Shown piece after piece: positions 53,861 to 63,076 of a stretch of 64,000 nucleotides of DNA. The notes beneath the pieces were generated by a model. It made no database searches. It worked only from the letters and a program-made list of their open reading frames with translations, and was not told the origin of the DNA. Position numbers and translations under genes: made by a program. Each line of letters opens with the position of its first letter. Position 1 is the first letter of the stretch. Source of the DNA: Anaerolineae bacterium (lineage in GTDB: Bacteria; Chloroflexota; Anaerolineae; Aggregatilineales; UBA2796); assembly GCA_019637555.1 (NCBI GenBank), contig JAHBVK010000004.1, positions 99,795-163,794 on the forward strand, written 5' to 3'.

Positions 53861-54820
53861 ATGATTCTGGTGACAGGCGCAACGGGTTTAGTCGGGCGGA
53901 CGCTGGTACAGCGATTGACCAGTGAAGGTCATCCCGTGCGCGCGTTAACTTCAACGGCAGTCAGCCAGCGCGACAGCAAACATCCGTTGTTCCCTGAGTC
54001 AGTGCAGATCCTCAGCGGCTCGCTGCACAATGAGCAGACTCTGCATCAGGCGATGACGGGCGTGCATACGGTGTTCCATCTGGCGGGCGCACAGTGGTGG
54101 GGACGCCGCCGCGATCTCGATTACGTCGATCTCAAGGGGACGGGCAACATCATCGCCGCCGCGCGTTCGGCACGTATCGGACGCCTTGTGGTGATGAGCC
54201 ATCTGGGTGCTGCGCCGTCATCGGCGTTTCTGCTGCTGCGCGCTAAAGGGCAAGTCGAGGATCAGGTGCGTGCCAGCGGTCTGGCGTACACGATCTTTCG
54301 CAGCGGCGTGGTCTTTGGTCCTGAGGATGTTTTCGTCAACGGGCTGGCGATGGTGCTGCGGGCGAATCCGGCGATCTTTTTGCAGCCGGGGCAGGGCGAG
54401 GGTTTGCTGCACCCGATCTACATCAAGGACTTGATCGAGGCGCTGGTACGCAGCATGGAAACGCTGAACACCGTCGATCAGACACTAGAAATCGGCGGAC
54501 CGGAGTACATGAGCTTCAACGAGATGGTACGCACGGTGATGCGCGTGACGCAGACTCCACGCTCGATTGTGCCTGTGCCGCCGTACATGCTGCGCGCCTA
54601 TACCAGCCTCTTGCAGCGTTTGTTTCCGGCGTGGCCAATCACTTCGCAGTGGTTTGACATCCTCGCCTCGAACCGCACCGCGCCGATGGGCAACCTCTAC
54701 GATTTGTTCGGCATTCGTCCAGTGCGCTTCGAGGATACGATCACTACCTACATGCGGGGGCGGCACTACACCCGCGAATTGATGCGAAATTTGCTGCGCC
54801 GCCGTCACCGCATCGCGTAG
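53861..54820 (+). CDS. NAD(P)-binding epimerase/NDUFA9-like atypical SDR
   Basis: 319 residues from the ATG at 53861, which gives MILVTGATGLVGRTLVQRL; the longer frame upstream has no support. The Rossmann motif GATGLVGR is intact, and VFHLAGAQ follows. The YxxxK catalytic pair of classical SDRs is not conserved: the region reads SSAFLLLRAKGQVE, so Tyr is missing. This fits atypical SDRs such as NDUFA9/NmrA-like proteins, which bind NAD(P)H but may not catalyse redox chemistry. The C-terminus is basic (MRNLLRRRHRIA). Role unknown. Confidence 0.82.
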   Translation: MILVTGATGLVGRTLVQRLTSEGHPVRALTSTAVSQRDSKHPLFPESVQILSGSLHNEQTLHQAMTGVHTVFHLAGAQWWGRRRDLDYVDLKGTGNIIAAARSARIGRLVVMSHLGAAPSSAFLLLRAKGQVEDQVRASGLAYTIFRSGVVFGPEDVFVNGLAMVLRANPAIFLQPGQGEGLLHPIYIKDLIEALVRSMETLNTVDQTLEIGGPEYMSFNEMVRTVMRVTQTPRSIVPVPPYMLRAYTSLLQRLFPAWPITSQWFDILASNRTAPMGNLYDLFGIRPVRFEDTITTYMRGRHYTRELMRNLLRRRHRIA

Positions 54821-54887
54821 TTCAGCAGTTAGCTAACGACAGTTTAACGTTCAGTTCTTCAATGGCAGAAGGTGCAAAAATCGACAC

Positions 54888-55775
54888 ATGGCAAGGCATC
54901 AGATACGCGAGTTAAGTACATTAGACGAGATGGAAAAGGCAGCCGAGCTGCAGCGGATGGTATGGAACGATGAGTCCGCCGTTGTCTACCCGCACATGCT
55001 GATCTCGATGCAGCGCAGCGGTTCCCCGATCCTCGGCGCATGGGACGGCGATAAGTTGATCGGCTTCCTGCTCAGTTACTTCGGTTTGGAAAGCCCCGAT
55101 GCGGATCGTCCGGCGATGGCGAACTTGAAATTGGTGTCGCAGCGCATGGCGGTGGATCCGCAGTACCGCGACGCGGGGATCGGTTACGATCTGAAGTTGT
55201 CGCAGCGTCAGGTGGCGATCCGTCTGGGCATCCGGTTGGTGACGTGGACGTTTGATCCGCTGCTGAGTCGCAACGCGCACCTAAACATCCGCAAGCTGGG
55301 CGCTATCGTGCGCGAATATGCCCGCGATTATTACGGCGATGGATCAACGGTGTTTGGTGCGCACGGCTTCTCGGATCGCTTCATCGTGGAGTGGTGGGTG
55401 ACCAATAACCGCGTGGAGCAGCGCTTGTCCAATCGGCGCACGGGGTTGACGCTGGAGCAGTATCTGGACAGCGAAGTGCTGATCATGAACCCATCGCGTC
55501 CGGCGCTGCGCGGTTATGTGCAGCCGAGCGAGAAGATCACCATGCCGCCCTCGCAACTGGCGATGATCGAAATCCCCGACAACATTGCCGACATCCGCGA
55601 CGACGATCCCGATCTGGCGAAGGAATGGCAGCTACACATGCGCGAGGTGTTCGAGAGCGCGTTTGCGGCTGGATTCATCGTCACCGATTATGTGCGTGGC
55701 TACTACGACGGTAGGGATCGCAACTACTACGTGATCAGTCACGCGGATGCGGTGTTGGGACGGTTGATTAATTAG
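54888..55775 (+). CDS. GNAT-superfamily acyltransferase (COG3375-like)
   Basis: 295 residues. The N-terminal 165 residues form a GNAT-like fold (ADRPAMANLKLVSQRMAVDPQYRDAGIGYDLKLSQRQVAIRLGI, with the acyl-CoA loop around DAGIGYDLK). The C-terminal part (about 170-290) is specific to this family. Relatives are known beside OSBS/N-succinylamino acid racemase genes, where the GNAT enzyme succinylates D-amino acids. The racemase-like gene is the next one here, 557 bp away on the same strand, supporting the same pairing. The acyl donor and acceptor cannot be read from sequence. Confidence 0.8.
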   Translation: MARHQIRELSTLDEMEKAAELQRMVWNDESAVVYPHMLISMQRSGSPILGAWDGDKLIGFLLSYFGLESPDADRPAMANLKLVSQRMAVDPQYRDAGIGYDLKLSQRQVAIRLGIRLVTWTFDPLLSRNAHLNIRKLGAIVREYARDYYGDGSTVFGAHGFSDRFIVEWWVTNNRVEQRLSNRRTGLTLEQYLDSEVLIMNPSRPALRGYVQPSEKITMPPSQLAMIEIPDNIADIRDDDPDLAKEWQLHMREVFESAFAAGFIVTDYVRGYYDGRDRNYYVISHADAVLGRLIN

Positions 55776-56332
55776 GGGATAGGCGAACAATGGATTGGGC
55801 AGAGTGTAGACCGGAGGTTGAAACCCCCGGCTACAACACTTGGTAAACCCACTGAAGTGGGTTAATTCATAGTTGAACTCTCATGAACTATCCACATCTA
55901 CACGCAAGCAATAAGTTAATGCCGCGCGAATCTCTCAAAGTGGTATCTTGTCCGCGTGCTCTCGCTTTATTCCAGAGGGTAGGTTTCCAACCCTACCCTA
56001 GGCATCAAGATAAGGAAATAGGGGAGGCGGCAACATCCGTTGCCTAATGGTTAGGCAGTGTTAGCGGCTCACCCGGCAATAAATTACCGGGCTGAACGAA
56101 CAAAGTCCCTACGGGACTCCAAAGGGACTCCAGCCTGTCATCAAGTGCTGAACTGTTCTTAGCGTCATAATTCGGTAGCCATGTGCTTAGCTTAATGCCT
56201 ATGGGTTTCTAACCCACCCATTTAGCGATCAACTGCTCCGAACTGTCGTAAAGGAATGCGGGCTTGCAGTAAACTAGCCTCCACTGGGATTCGTTTTTTA
56301 ACTCACAACAACACCGAAGGACTAAAAATACA
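55776..56332. repeat. Intergenic repeat mosaic between acyltransferase and racemase
   Basis: 557 bp. It holds a composite CCGGAGGTTGAAACCCCCGG / AACCCACTGAAGTGGGTT copy (55806-55864), a GGGTAGGTTTCCAACCCTACCC palindrome (about 55978-56000), a CCCGGCAATAAATTACCGGG palindrome (about 56072-56093), and a GCCTATGGGTTTCTAACCCACCC block (about 56196-56222) shared with 25.21-25.24 kb. AAGGA precedes the racemase ATG. Confidence 0.7.
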
Positions 56333-57484
56333 ATGTCGCATACTCGCTATCAGATTCAAGCTCCGGCTCCCGTCGATAAGGTGATCCTGCATCACATCGC
56401 GCTGCCGCTGGTGGAAGTGCTAACCACTAGCTTCGGCGGTGATGCCAATAACGATGCGCTACGTGCCGCCGTATTGGTGGAACTGCACATGGGCGGCGTG
56501 ATCGGTTGGGGAGAGTGCGTCGCCGCGTGGACACCGGGGTACAGCTACGAGACGATTGCCACCGCGACGCATGTGCTGGAGAGCTTCTTCATTCCGGCAG
56601 TGGTGGGCAAGACGACGCTCGATGCGCTAAACAAGTTTCGCGGGCATCCGATGGCGAAGACGGCGCTGGAAACCGCGTTCTGGGCTGCCATCGCGGAGTA
56701 CCAGAAAGTGCCATTGGGCAACTTGATCAGTGATCAGCCGCGTAAATCGCGCGTGGTGGTGGGCGTCAGCATCGGTATCCAGAAGGATATTGACGCGACT
56801 CTCGGCGTGATCGACAAGCGTGTTAAGGAAGGCTACAAGCGGATCAAGCTGAAGATCAAGCCGGGCTGGGATTACGACATGCTCAAGGCGGTGCGCGATG
56901 CCTATCCCGATATTCTGCTGATGGCGGACGCCAACAGCGCCTATACGCTGGATGACATCGAATTATTCAAGAAGATGGACAACCTCGATCTGCTGATGAT
57001 CGAGCAACCGTTGGGACACGACGATATTTATCAGCACAGCAAGTTGCAGCCACAGCTCAAGACGCCGATCTGCTTGGACGAGAGCATCCGTAACGTCGAT
57101 GATGTGCGCCTAGCGGTGGAGATCGACGCGGGACGCATCATCAATCTGAAGCCAGCACGAGTCGGCGGTCTGACCGAATCTATCGCGCTGCACAAGTTCT
57201 GCCACGAGAACAATGTGCCATTGTGGATCGGCGGGATGCTGGAGACGGGCATCGGGCGGGCGGCGAATTTCGCGGTTGCCTCGCTGCCGGGGGTGACGCT
57301 GCCGAGCGATCTCAGCGCGACGGATCGCTACTACAATCCCGACATCACCAACGAAGTGTTCAACCTGAACAGGGAAGACTCGACTGTCGATGTGCCGACC
57401 ACTGCCGGACTCGGCGTAACCATGAATCCGCAGCGGTTGGCGGAGACGGAAGCGGCGTATCAGGCGGCGGTGAAGGGGCGGTAG
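56333..57484 (+). CDS. Enolase-superfamily o-succinylbenzoate synthase/N-acylamino acid racemase
   Basis: 383 residues of the MLE subgroup. Catalytic lysines are in IKLKIKPGWD (KxK), with metal ligands in MADANSAY, MIEQPL and CLDESI, the second catalytic Lys in NLKPARVGG, and MLETGIGRAAN at the C-terminus. The family contains both MenC (OSBS, menaquinone synthesis) and N-succinylamino acid racemase (NSAR). No men genes are near, and a COG3375-type GNAT gene precedes it, so NSAR or dual activity is favoured by context. The protein is complete and intact. Confidence 0.9.
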   Translation: MSHTRYQIQAPAPVDKVILHHIALPLVEVLTTSFGGDANNDALRAAVLVELHMGGVIGWGECVAAWTPGYSYETIATATHVLESFFIPAVVGKTTLDALNKFRGHPMAKTALETAFWAAIAEYQKVPLGNLISDQPRKSRVVVGVSIGIQKDIDATLGVIDKRVKEGYKRIKLKIKPGWDYDMLKAVRDAYPDILLMADANSAYTLDDIELFKKMDNLDLLMIEQPLGHDDIYQHSKLQPQLKTPICLDESIRNVDDVRLAVEIDAGRIINLKPARVGGLTESIALHKFCHENNVPLWIGGMLETGIGRAANFAVASLPGVTLPSDLSATDRYYNPDITNEVFNLNREDSTVDVPTTAGLGVTMNPQRLAETEAAYQAAVKGR

Positions 57485-57847
57485 GTAGTAGAGCGAGTCA
57501 ACGCGCGGGAGTAGACCGGAGGTTTCAAGCTTGTCTGGAGTTTGTGCAGTTAGTAGCGGGTGTAGACCTGAGGTTGAAACCTCCGGCTACAATGCTCTGG
57601 TAAACCCACTGAAGTGGGTTAGGAGCAGAACATGACCTTTAGTGAACCCTCTTATACTCATTAATGAATTGATGCGGCATGATTTCATCTCACTTTGTAC
57701 CGCATCAACATAATGATCTGCAGTAGAGGGTTTTTAGAGCATGGTAGCATGTGGTTTTGAACCCTATGCGTCGGTGACGAACAGGAGATTAAATTCCAGA
57801 CAAGCCTTAAAGCACTCCGGCTACAAGGCAATACCCCTAAACCCGAC
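57485..57847. repeat. Repeat mosaic downstream of the racemase
   Basis: Contains a partial then a complete CCGGAGG composite repeat (57511-57530, 57562-57621), a split palindrome carrying a small insertion (57653-57725), a TGTGGTTTTGAACCCTATGCG block related to 25.10-25.13 kb, and an AAGCCTTAAAGCACTCCGGCTAC block that is the inverse of 24.93-24.97 kb. Confidence 0.7.
57653..57725. mobile_element. 69-bp MITE-like insertion with TA duplication
   Basis: The palindrome CCCTCT-TA-GAGGG, uninterrupted near 25.07 kb, is split here. TA (57653-57654) and TA (57724-57725) flank a 69-bp AT-rich insert. The insert carries TTGATGCGG and CCGCATCAA, a perfect 9-bp inverted repeat, and both ends begin TACT when read inward. 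TA target duplication is typical of Tc1/mariner/IS630-type elements. Confidence 0.6.
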
Positions 57848-58020
57848 TAATGCAGATAGTTAAATTAGTGCGACATACCTGTTACGTAACTAGACCCTCA
57901 CCCCAACCCCTCTCCCGCAGGCGGGAGAAGGGCAACAACGGACTCCCCCTCTAGCCGCTTGCGGGAGAGGGGGTTGGGGGGTGAGGGCTGGCTTTACCGT
58001 ACTATTTCGTTAATGACCAT
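57848..58020 (-). mobile_element. MITE-like palindromic element, copy 2 (about 173 bp)
   Basis: Inverse complement of copy 1 at 53487-53657 with about ten differences and one extra base. The flanking sequences match an uninterrupted stretch near 24.91 kb (GCGACCTTAATCGGGTTTAG), which indicates that the element inserted into an existing repeat. Confidence 0.72.
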
Positions 58021-58367
58021 CAGTCGGCTTGCGCTAACTGATGTGGGTTCGTGTCCGCTACCAACGCCGAGGGATGCAAGTTATCAAAACCAGAGGCGGC
58101 TTTAGCCGTCTTTTACTGGTCTGATGGTGTAGCCGGGTTGCTGTAGCGCCCGGCGTTGACGTCTATTCCCCTTAGCTTGTTCAGTTGAGTTTAGGGTAAT
58201 CCTCTGTAGTCTGACCGCTGATGAGGCAGATTATCCCCGCCTGCCTCTTTTCACTTCTTGTCATCTTCCCCGATCTCGGTGCATCATGGTACGCCAAGAG
58301 ATCAACTAATCGAGTTACTACTTTTACCAGAAAGGGGAGGGCGCAGCACATTACTGCGTCGCAGCTT
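58021..58367. repeat. Dispersed repeat copy and SDR upstream region
   Basis: 58024-58183 is the inverted copy of the approximately 160-bp repeat at 24753-24912. The remaining 180 bp before the SDR start is open in the SDR frame, but the translated stretch has no SDR similarity. A purine-rich AAAGGGGAGGG lies at 58331-58341, 26 nt before the chosen ATG. Confidence 0.55.
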
Positions 58368-59138
58368 ATGAGCACTTATGCAGATCGTTTTTCAGTCAAG
58401 GGTAAGCGCGTGCTGGTCACGGGCGGATCGAAGGGGATTGGTGCAGTGGCGGCACAGGTGCTGGCGGAAGCAGGAGCGCACATCGCCATCGTCGGGCGCG
58501 ACAAAGCAGGGCTAGAGGAGACCCGCGCTGCCGTTGAAGCCGCTGGCGCGCCTTGCACCGTGATCGAAGCGGACTTTGAGACTGCCGAGGGACCGATCAG
58601 CGCTGGCAAGAAGGCGTTGGAGCACTTCGGCACGGTGGATATTCTGGTCAACAACGCAGGCATCGCGCGGATCACGCCGATTCTGGAAATGTCGCAGAAG
58701 GATTGGGACGACACCATCAACGTCAATTTGCGTGCCCCCTTCCTACTGGCTCAAGTCCTCGCTCCGCAGATGATCGCGCAGCGCAGCGGCAAGATCATCA
58801 ATATCTCCTCGCAGGCGGGCAGCGTCGCTTTTGATGGGCACAGCGCCTATTCCGCTTCCAAAGGTGGCTTGAACCTGCTCACCAAGTCGATGGCGGCAGA
58901 GTGGGGACCTTACAACATCCAGACTAATGCCGTCTCGCCCACCGTCATCCTCACGCCGATGGGGCAGCGCGTCTGGGGCGCACCGGAGAAAAGCGATCCC
59001 ATGATCGCCAAGATACCGATCCGGCGCTTCGGGCAGCCCGTCGAGGTCGCTGATCTGATCCTCTATCTTGCCTCACCTGCCTCCGACCTGATCTGTGGCG
59101 AAGTGATCTTGATCGACGGCGGCTACACGGCGCTGTAA
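58368..59138 (+). CDS. Classical short-chain dehydrogenase/reductase
   Basis: 256 residues from the ATG at 58368, which places the cofactor motif TGGSKGIG at about 17-24, the normal distance. NNAG, the catalytic Ser in NISSQAGS, and YSASKGG (Tyr and Lys) are all intact. The end ICGEVILIDGGYTAL is typical. It is similar to gluconate 5-dehydrogenase and 3-oxoacyl-ACP reductase-type SDRs; the substrate is undecided. The start lacks a good RBS. The frame continues 49 codons upstream, including an ATT 9 nt after GGGGAGGG, but an ATT start would be exceptional. Confidence 0.88.
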   Translation: MSTYADRFSVKGKRVLVTGGSKGIGAVAAQVLAEAGAHIAIVGRDKAGLEETRAAVEAAGAPCTVIEADFETAEGPISAGKKALEHFGTVDILVNNAGIARITPILEMSQKDWDDTINVNLRAPFLLAQVLAPQMIAQRSGKIINISSQAGSVAFDGHSAYSASKGGLNLLTKSMAAEWGPYNIQTNAVSPTVILTPMGQRVWGAPEKSDPMIAKIPIRRFGQPVEVADLILYLASPASDLICGEVILIDGGYTAL

Positions 59139-59200
59139 AGGCAGCCAACGACCCAACTGCCTGTTGACTGGCGATACACAACACAATTCCTCAACTTGCC

Positions 59201-59262
59201 TCCCGCTTCCCTTCTCCTCATCGGTACCTAGATAGGAGAGGGGGCAGGGGGTGAGGCTAATT
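59201..59262. repeat. CCCCTCTCC-family palindrome
   Basis: TTCCCTTCTCCTCATCGG then GATAGGAGAGGGGGCAGGGG, in the gap between the convergent SDR and cupin genes; it could end both transcripts. Confidence 0.55.
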
Positions 59263-59267
59263 ACTTC

Positions 59268-59690
59268 TTACTTCTGCCCGTTCACTTCCTTCAGTGCTGC
59301 GACGTTCTGAGTCTCTTTGGGTGCGCCAAACGGTTTGGGCGGGATGATGCACAGGAAGGTGAACAGATCATCGGTGAGATTCTCGAACTGATGGCGCTCG
59401 TAGCCGGGGATGTAGATCACGTCACCGGGACCGACTTCCTCAAACGCCTCACCGAGCATCACCCTTGCTCGTCCATTGACCACTACTACGCCGTGATCAT
59501 GTTCGTGATAATCGAGGCTGCTGAAGCCATGTGCAGGAACGGTGAAGTAGCGCACCTCGAAGTTATGCGCGCCATCCTCATGCCCGATGAGCACCTGCTT
59601 GGTGGCGTTGTTGCTGACGTAAGGCTGTACCTGTACACCTTCCCAGTTCCACATCGATCCGTCATTCGTGCGCTTGTGTACGACACCCAT
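59268..59690 (-). CDS. Single-domain cupin protein
   Basis: 140 residues. Cupin motif 1 is YHEHDHGVVVVNGRARVMLG, with His residues for metal binding, and motif 2 is PGDVIYIPGYERHQFEN. The N-terminal 40 residues form the usual strand extension. It may be a metal-dependent enzyme or a small-molecule-binding protein. It is the third gene after metY and metX on the minus strand, 49 bp after metX, so it may share their regulation. AAAGG is 10 nt before the ATG. Confidence 0.82.
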   Translation of the reverse strand: MGVVHKRTNDGSMWNWEGVQVQPYVSNNATKQVLIGHEDGAHNFEVRYFTVPAHGFSSLDYHEHDHGVVVVNGRARVMLGEAFEEVGPGDVIYIPGYERHQFENLTDDLFTFLCIIPPKPFGAPKETQNVAALKEVNGQK

Positions 59691-59739
59691 CCTCTAATGA
59701 CCTTTCAGCTAATTTTGCCTGACTGCCCCGTCGATTGTA

Positions 59740-60963
59740 TCAATTGCGGGATGTTGCTGCCGTCTCAGCCGCCGTAGCCGCTGTTTGCTTGTGCCATAAG
59801 CGCTTCAGATAACCGCCCACCAACTGCGTCATGGTCTCCACTTCCAGCAAAAAAGAGTCGTGCCCGAAAAAGGCGTCAACGTGATGATACTCAACCGCAC
59901 GCCCCGGCAGCGCATCGACCAATTCGCGTGCCTGCGCGGCGGTATACAGCCAATCGCTGGAAAAGCTGATGATCAGGAAATTGGCGCGGACGTGTTTGAG
60001 CGCAGCTTCCATCGACTCGTAGCCGCGACTGATGTCGAAGTAATCCAACGCCTTGGTGATGTACAAATAGCTGTTGGCATCGAAACGGCGCACGAACTTC
60101 GCGCCCTGATGATGGAGATAGCTCTCGACGGCGAATTCGGGATCGAAGTGGTAGCCGAGGTGCTGTGTCTTTTGCAGGCGGCGGCTGAACTTTGCCTCTA
60201 GCGAATACTCGCTCATGTAGGTCATGTGCCCGATCATGCGGGCGACTGCCAAGCCATCGGTGGGTGGAGTCTTGCCATAATAGTCGCCGTTCAGCCAATT
60301 GGGATCGGCGTAAATGGCGCGTCTGCCGATCTCGTTGAAGGCGATATTCTGTGCCGAAGATCGCGCCGGACTCGCCAGAAACAGCACTGCGTTCACGCGG
60401 TCAGGATAATCTACTGCCCATTGCAGCGCCTGCATCCCGCCCATGCTGCCGCCCGCCACCGCGAACAGCCGCTTGATCTTGAGGCGATCCATCAGATGTG
60501 TCTGCGCCTGCACCATATCCGCGACGGTGATCACGGGGAAGCGCAAGCCGTAAGGGTTGCCATCCGGTGCCAGCGATGACGGTCCGGTGCTGCCCTGACA
60601 ACCACCGATCACATTGGAACAGATTACAAAAAACTGGTTGGTGTCGAACATCTTGCCCGGACCAACCGCGTCATCCCACCAGCCAGCCTGCTCATCGGGA
60701 TCGCTGGTGTAGTAGCCCGCTACATGCGAATCGCCGGACAGCGCGTGACAAATAAGGATCGCGTTGGAGCGATCCTTGTTAAGCTTGCCGTAGGTTTCGT
60801 ATGCCAGCGTGAACGGTCCGAGCGTGGCACCGCTGGTCAGCTTCAAAGCAGTCTCGAAATGTGCGTATTTCTTCTCCACAATGCCCACCGAATCCGGCAG
60901 ATTGCGCTTCCAACCGGATCGCGGTTCTGGCAGTCCTTCGACGAAATCAACCATACGCGACAT
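59740..60963 (-). CDS. metX: Homoserine O-acyltransferase (MetX)
   Basis: 407 residues of the alpha/beta-hydrolase fold. LAYETYGKLN, HALSGDSHVAG, WWDDAVGPGK and SNVIGGCQGSTGPSS are conserved MetX segments. The nucleophile Ser is in AGGSMGGMQALQW, and the C-terminal His is in FFGHDSFLLE. It transfers an acetyl (or succinyl) group from acyl-CoA to homoserine, making the substrate for MetY. It lies 215 bp downstream of metY, with a repeat palindrome between. MetX acyl specificity cannot be told from these motifs alone. Confidence 0.94.
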   Translation of the reverse strand: MSRMVDFVEGLPEPRSGWKRNLPDSVGIVEKKYAHFETALKLTSGATLGPFTLAYETYGKLNKDRSNAILICHALSGDSHVAGYYTSDPDEQAGWWDDAVGPGKMFDTNQFFVICSNVIGGCQGSTGPSSLAPDGNPYGLRFPVITVADMVQAQTHLMDRLKIKRLFAVAGGSMGGMQALQWAVDYPDRVNAVLFLASPARSSAQNIAFNEIGRRAIYADPNWLNGDYYGKTPPTDGLAVARMIGHMTYMSEYSLEAKFSRRLQKTQHLGYHFDPEFAVESYLHHQGAKFVRRFDANSYLYITKALDYFDISRGYESMEAALKHVRANFLIISFSSDWLYTAAQARELVDALPGRAVEYHHVDAFFGHDSFLLEVETMTQLVGGYLKRLWHKQTAATAAETAATSRN

Positions 60964-61178
60964 CCCCTCGAATGCACATACTCGTTTCGATCCTTACAGT
61001 ACAGTCAAGCAGATCAGTGTGCTGACCTTGCGGCGTTGATCAAGTTTACCAGCACAGCGGCTGCTTGTCGTCGTGACCCTCACCCCAACCCCTCTCCCGC
61101 TTGTGGGAGAAGGGCTAAAACAAACTCTCACTCTAGCCGCTTGCGGCTAGAGTGGGTTAGGGGTTTGGGATGAAGGTA
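60964..61178. repeat. Repeat palindrome between metY and metX
   Basis: 61076-61170 is a CCCTCACCCCAACCCCTCTC palindrome with an inner CTAGCCGCTTGCGGCTAG hairpin. Lying inside the metY-metX transcription unit, it could reduce read-through or stabilise the metY message. Confidence 0.6.
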
Positions 61179-62588
<1,410 letters not shown>

Positions 62589-62612
62589 TTAGCTGCGTTA
62601 TTGCGCCAACAA

Positions 62613-62720
62613 TCAACGTCGAAGGTTCTCCCGTCCGGTGTTTTCGGAGGTGAAGCTACACATACACATCAGGCTGCACATTTCGTAGATAGCGACGGGA
62701 TTGGACACTGACGATTTCAT
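62613..62720 (-). CDS. Met/Cys-rich leader peptide B of metY
   Basis: A 35-codon ORF from the ATG at 62720, or 22 codons from the internal ATG at 62681. Its centre reads MCSLMCMCS: six of nine residues are Met or Cys. It ends TGRENLRR before a TGA. The end resembles leader ORF A (MCMCS ... TGR). The last codons contain TTCGAC (62623-62618), which can pair with GTCGAA (62588-62583) at the foot of terminator B. No Shine-Dalgarno is evident; a 12-bp direct repeat lies just upstream. Ribosome stalling at the Met/Cys run would control terminator formation; this is inference. Confidence 0.72.
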   Translation of the reverse strand: MKSSVSNPVAIYEMCSLMCMCSFTSENTGRENLRR

Positions 62721-62726
62721 CGTGAT

Positions 62727-62750
62727 CTTGCTCAACAACTTGCTCAACAA
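62727..62750. repeat. Tandem 12-bp direct repeat before leader ORF B
   Basis: CTTGCTCAACAA occurs twice without a gap (62727-62738 and 62739-62750), ending 6 bp before leader ORF B. It may be a protein- or RNA-binding site or a replication-slippage product. Confidence 0.6.
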
Positions 62751-62761
62751 CTAGTGACAAC

Positions 62762-62790
62762 AAAAAAAGCTCACCAGTTTGGTGAGCCTT
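62762..62790 (-). terminator. Attenuator terminator A (distal)
   Basis: On the minus strand GCTCACC pairs with GGTGAGC around a 5-nt loop, extended by AAAG/TTTT pairing and followed by seven T. It lies directly after leader ORF A and before leader ORF B. Confidence 0.85.
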
Positions 62791-62835
62791 TCGATTTGCT
62801 GTGTTACGACTTTGCGTACTTCTAGCGTCGAAACC

Positions 62836-62931
62836 CTACCGCCCTGTACCCGCGATCTGCTCGCTGCACATACACATTTTGGCGTACATGCACATCATCA
62901 TAGAGTGGGCGGCGACATGAATATTCGACAT
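62836..62931 (-). CDS. Met/Cys-rich leader peptide A of metY
   Basis: A 31-codon ORF from the ATG at 62931, or 21 codons from the triple ATG at 62901. The core MMMCMYAKMCMC has nine Met or Cys in twelve residues; the end is SEQIAGTGR before a TAG. The ATG at 62931 lies 7 bp after a good -10 box, so the ORF is probably translated from a leaderless transcript. Just after the stop TTTCGA (62833-62828) can pair with TCGAAA (62794-62789) at the foot of terminator A, as in unit B. The expected function is to sense charged Met or Cys tRNA by ribosome position. Confidence 0.75.
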   Translation of the reverse strand: MSNIHVAAHSMMMCMYAKMCMCSEQIAGTGR

Positions 62932-62938
62932 GGTAAGG

Positions 62939-62967
62939 ACTGTAACAACGCTTTCAAGAGCTGTCAA
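62939..62967 (-). promoter_or_regulatory. Promoter of the metY leader
   Basis: TTGACA (62967-62962), a 17-bp spacer and TACAGT (62944-62939) on the minus strand; the -35 is a perfect consensus. The predicted start site falls at or next to the A of the ATG at 62931. Confidence 0.82.
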
Positions 62968-63076
62968 GCGATTGATCAGCGTCTTTTAGCGGGGTTGGCG
63001 GTGCTTAGTGCATATCGCCAAATGCCCCGGTGTGCGGTGATCGCTAGTACCGTTACGGGTGAGGTCAACCAATCAC

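Noticed and set aside
53487..58020. Composite transposon bounded by the 172-bp inverted repeats
   Set aside because: No transposase or integrase lies between them and the enclosed genes are ordinary metabolic genes; two independent MITE-like insertions are simpler.
58221..58367. N-terminal extension of the SDR
   Set aside because: The translated stretch is unlike any SDR and partly overlaps repeat sequence; the normal SDR N-terminus starts at the ATG at 58368.
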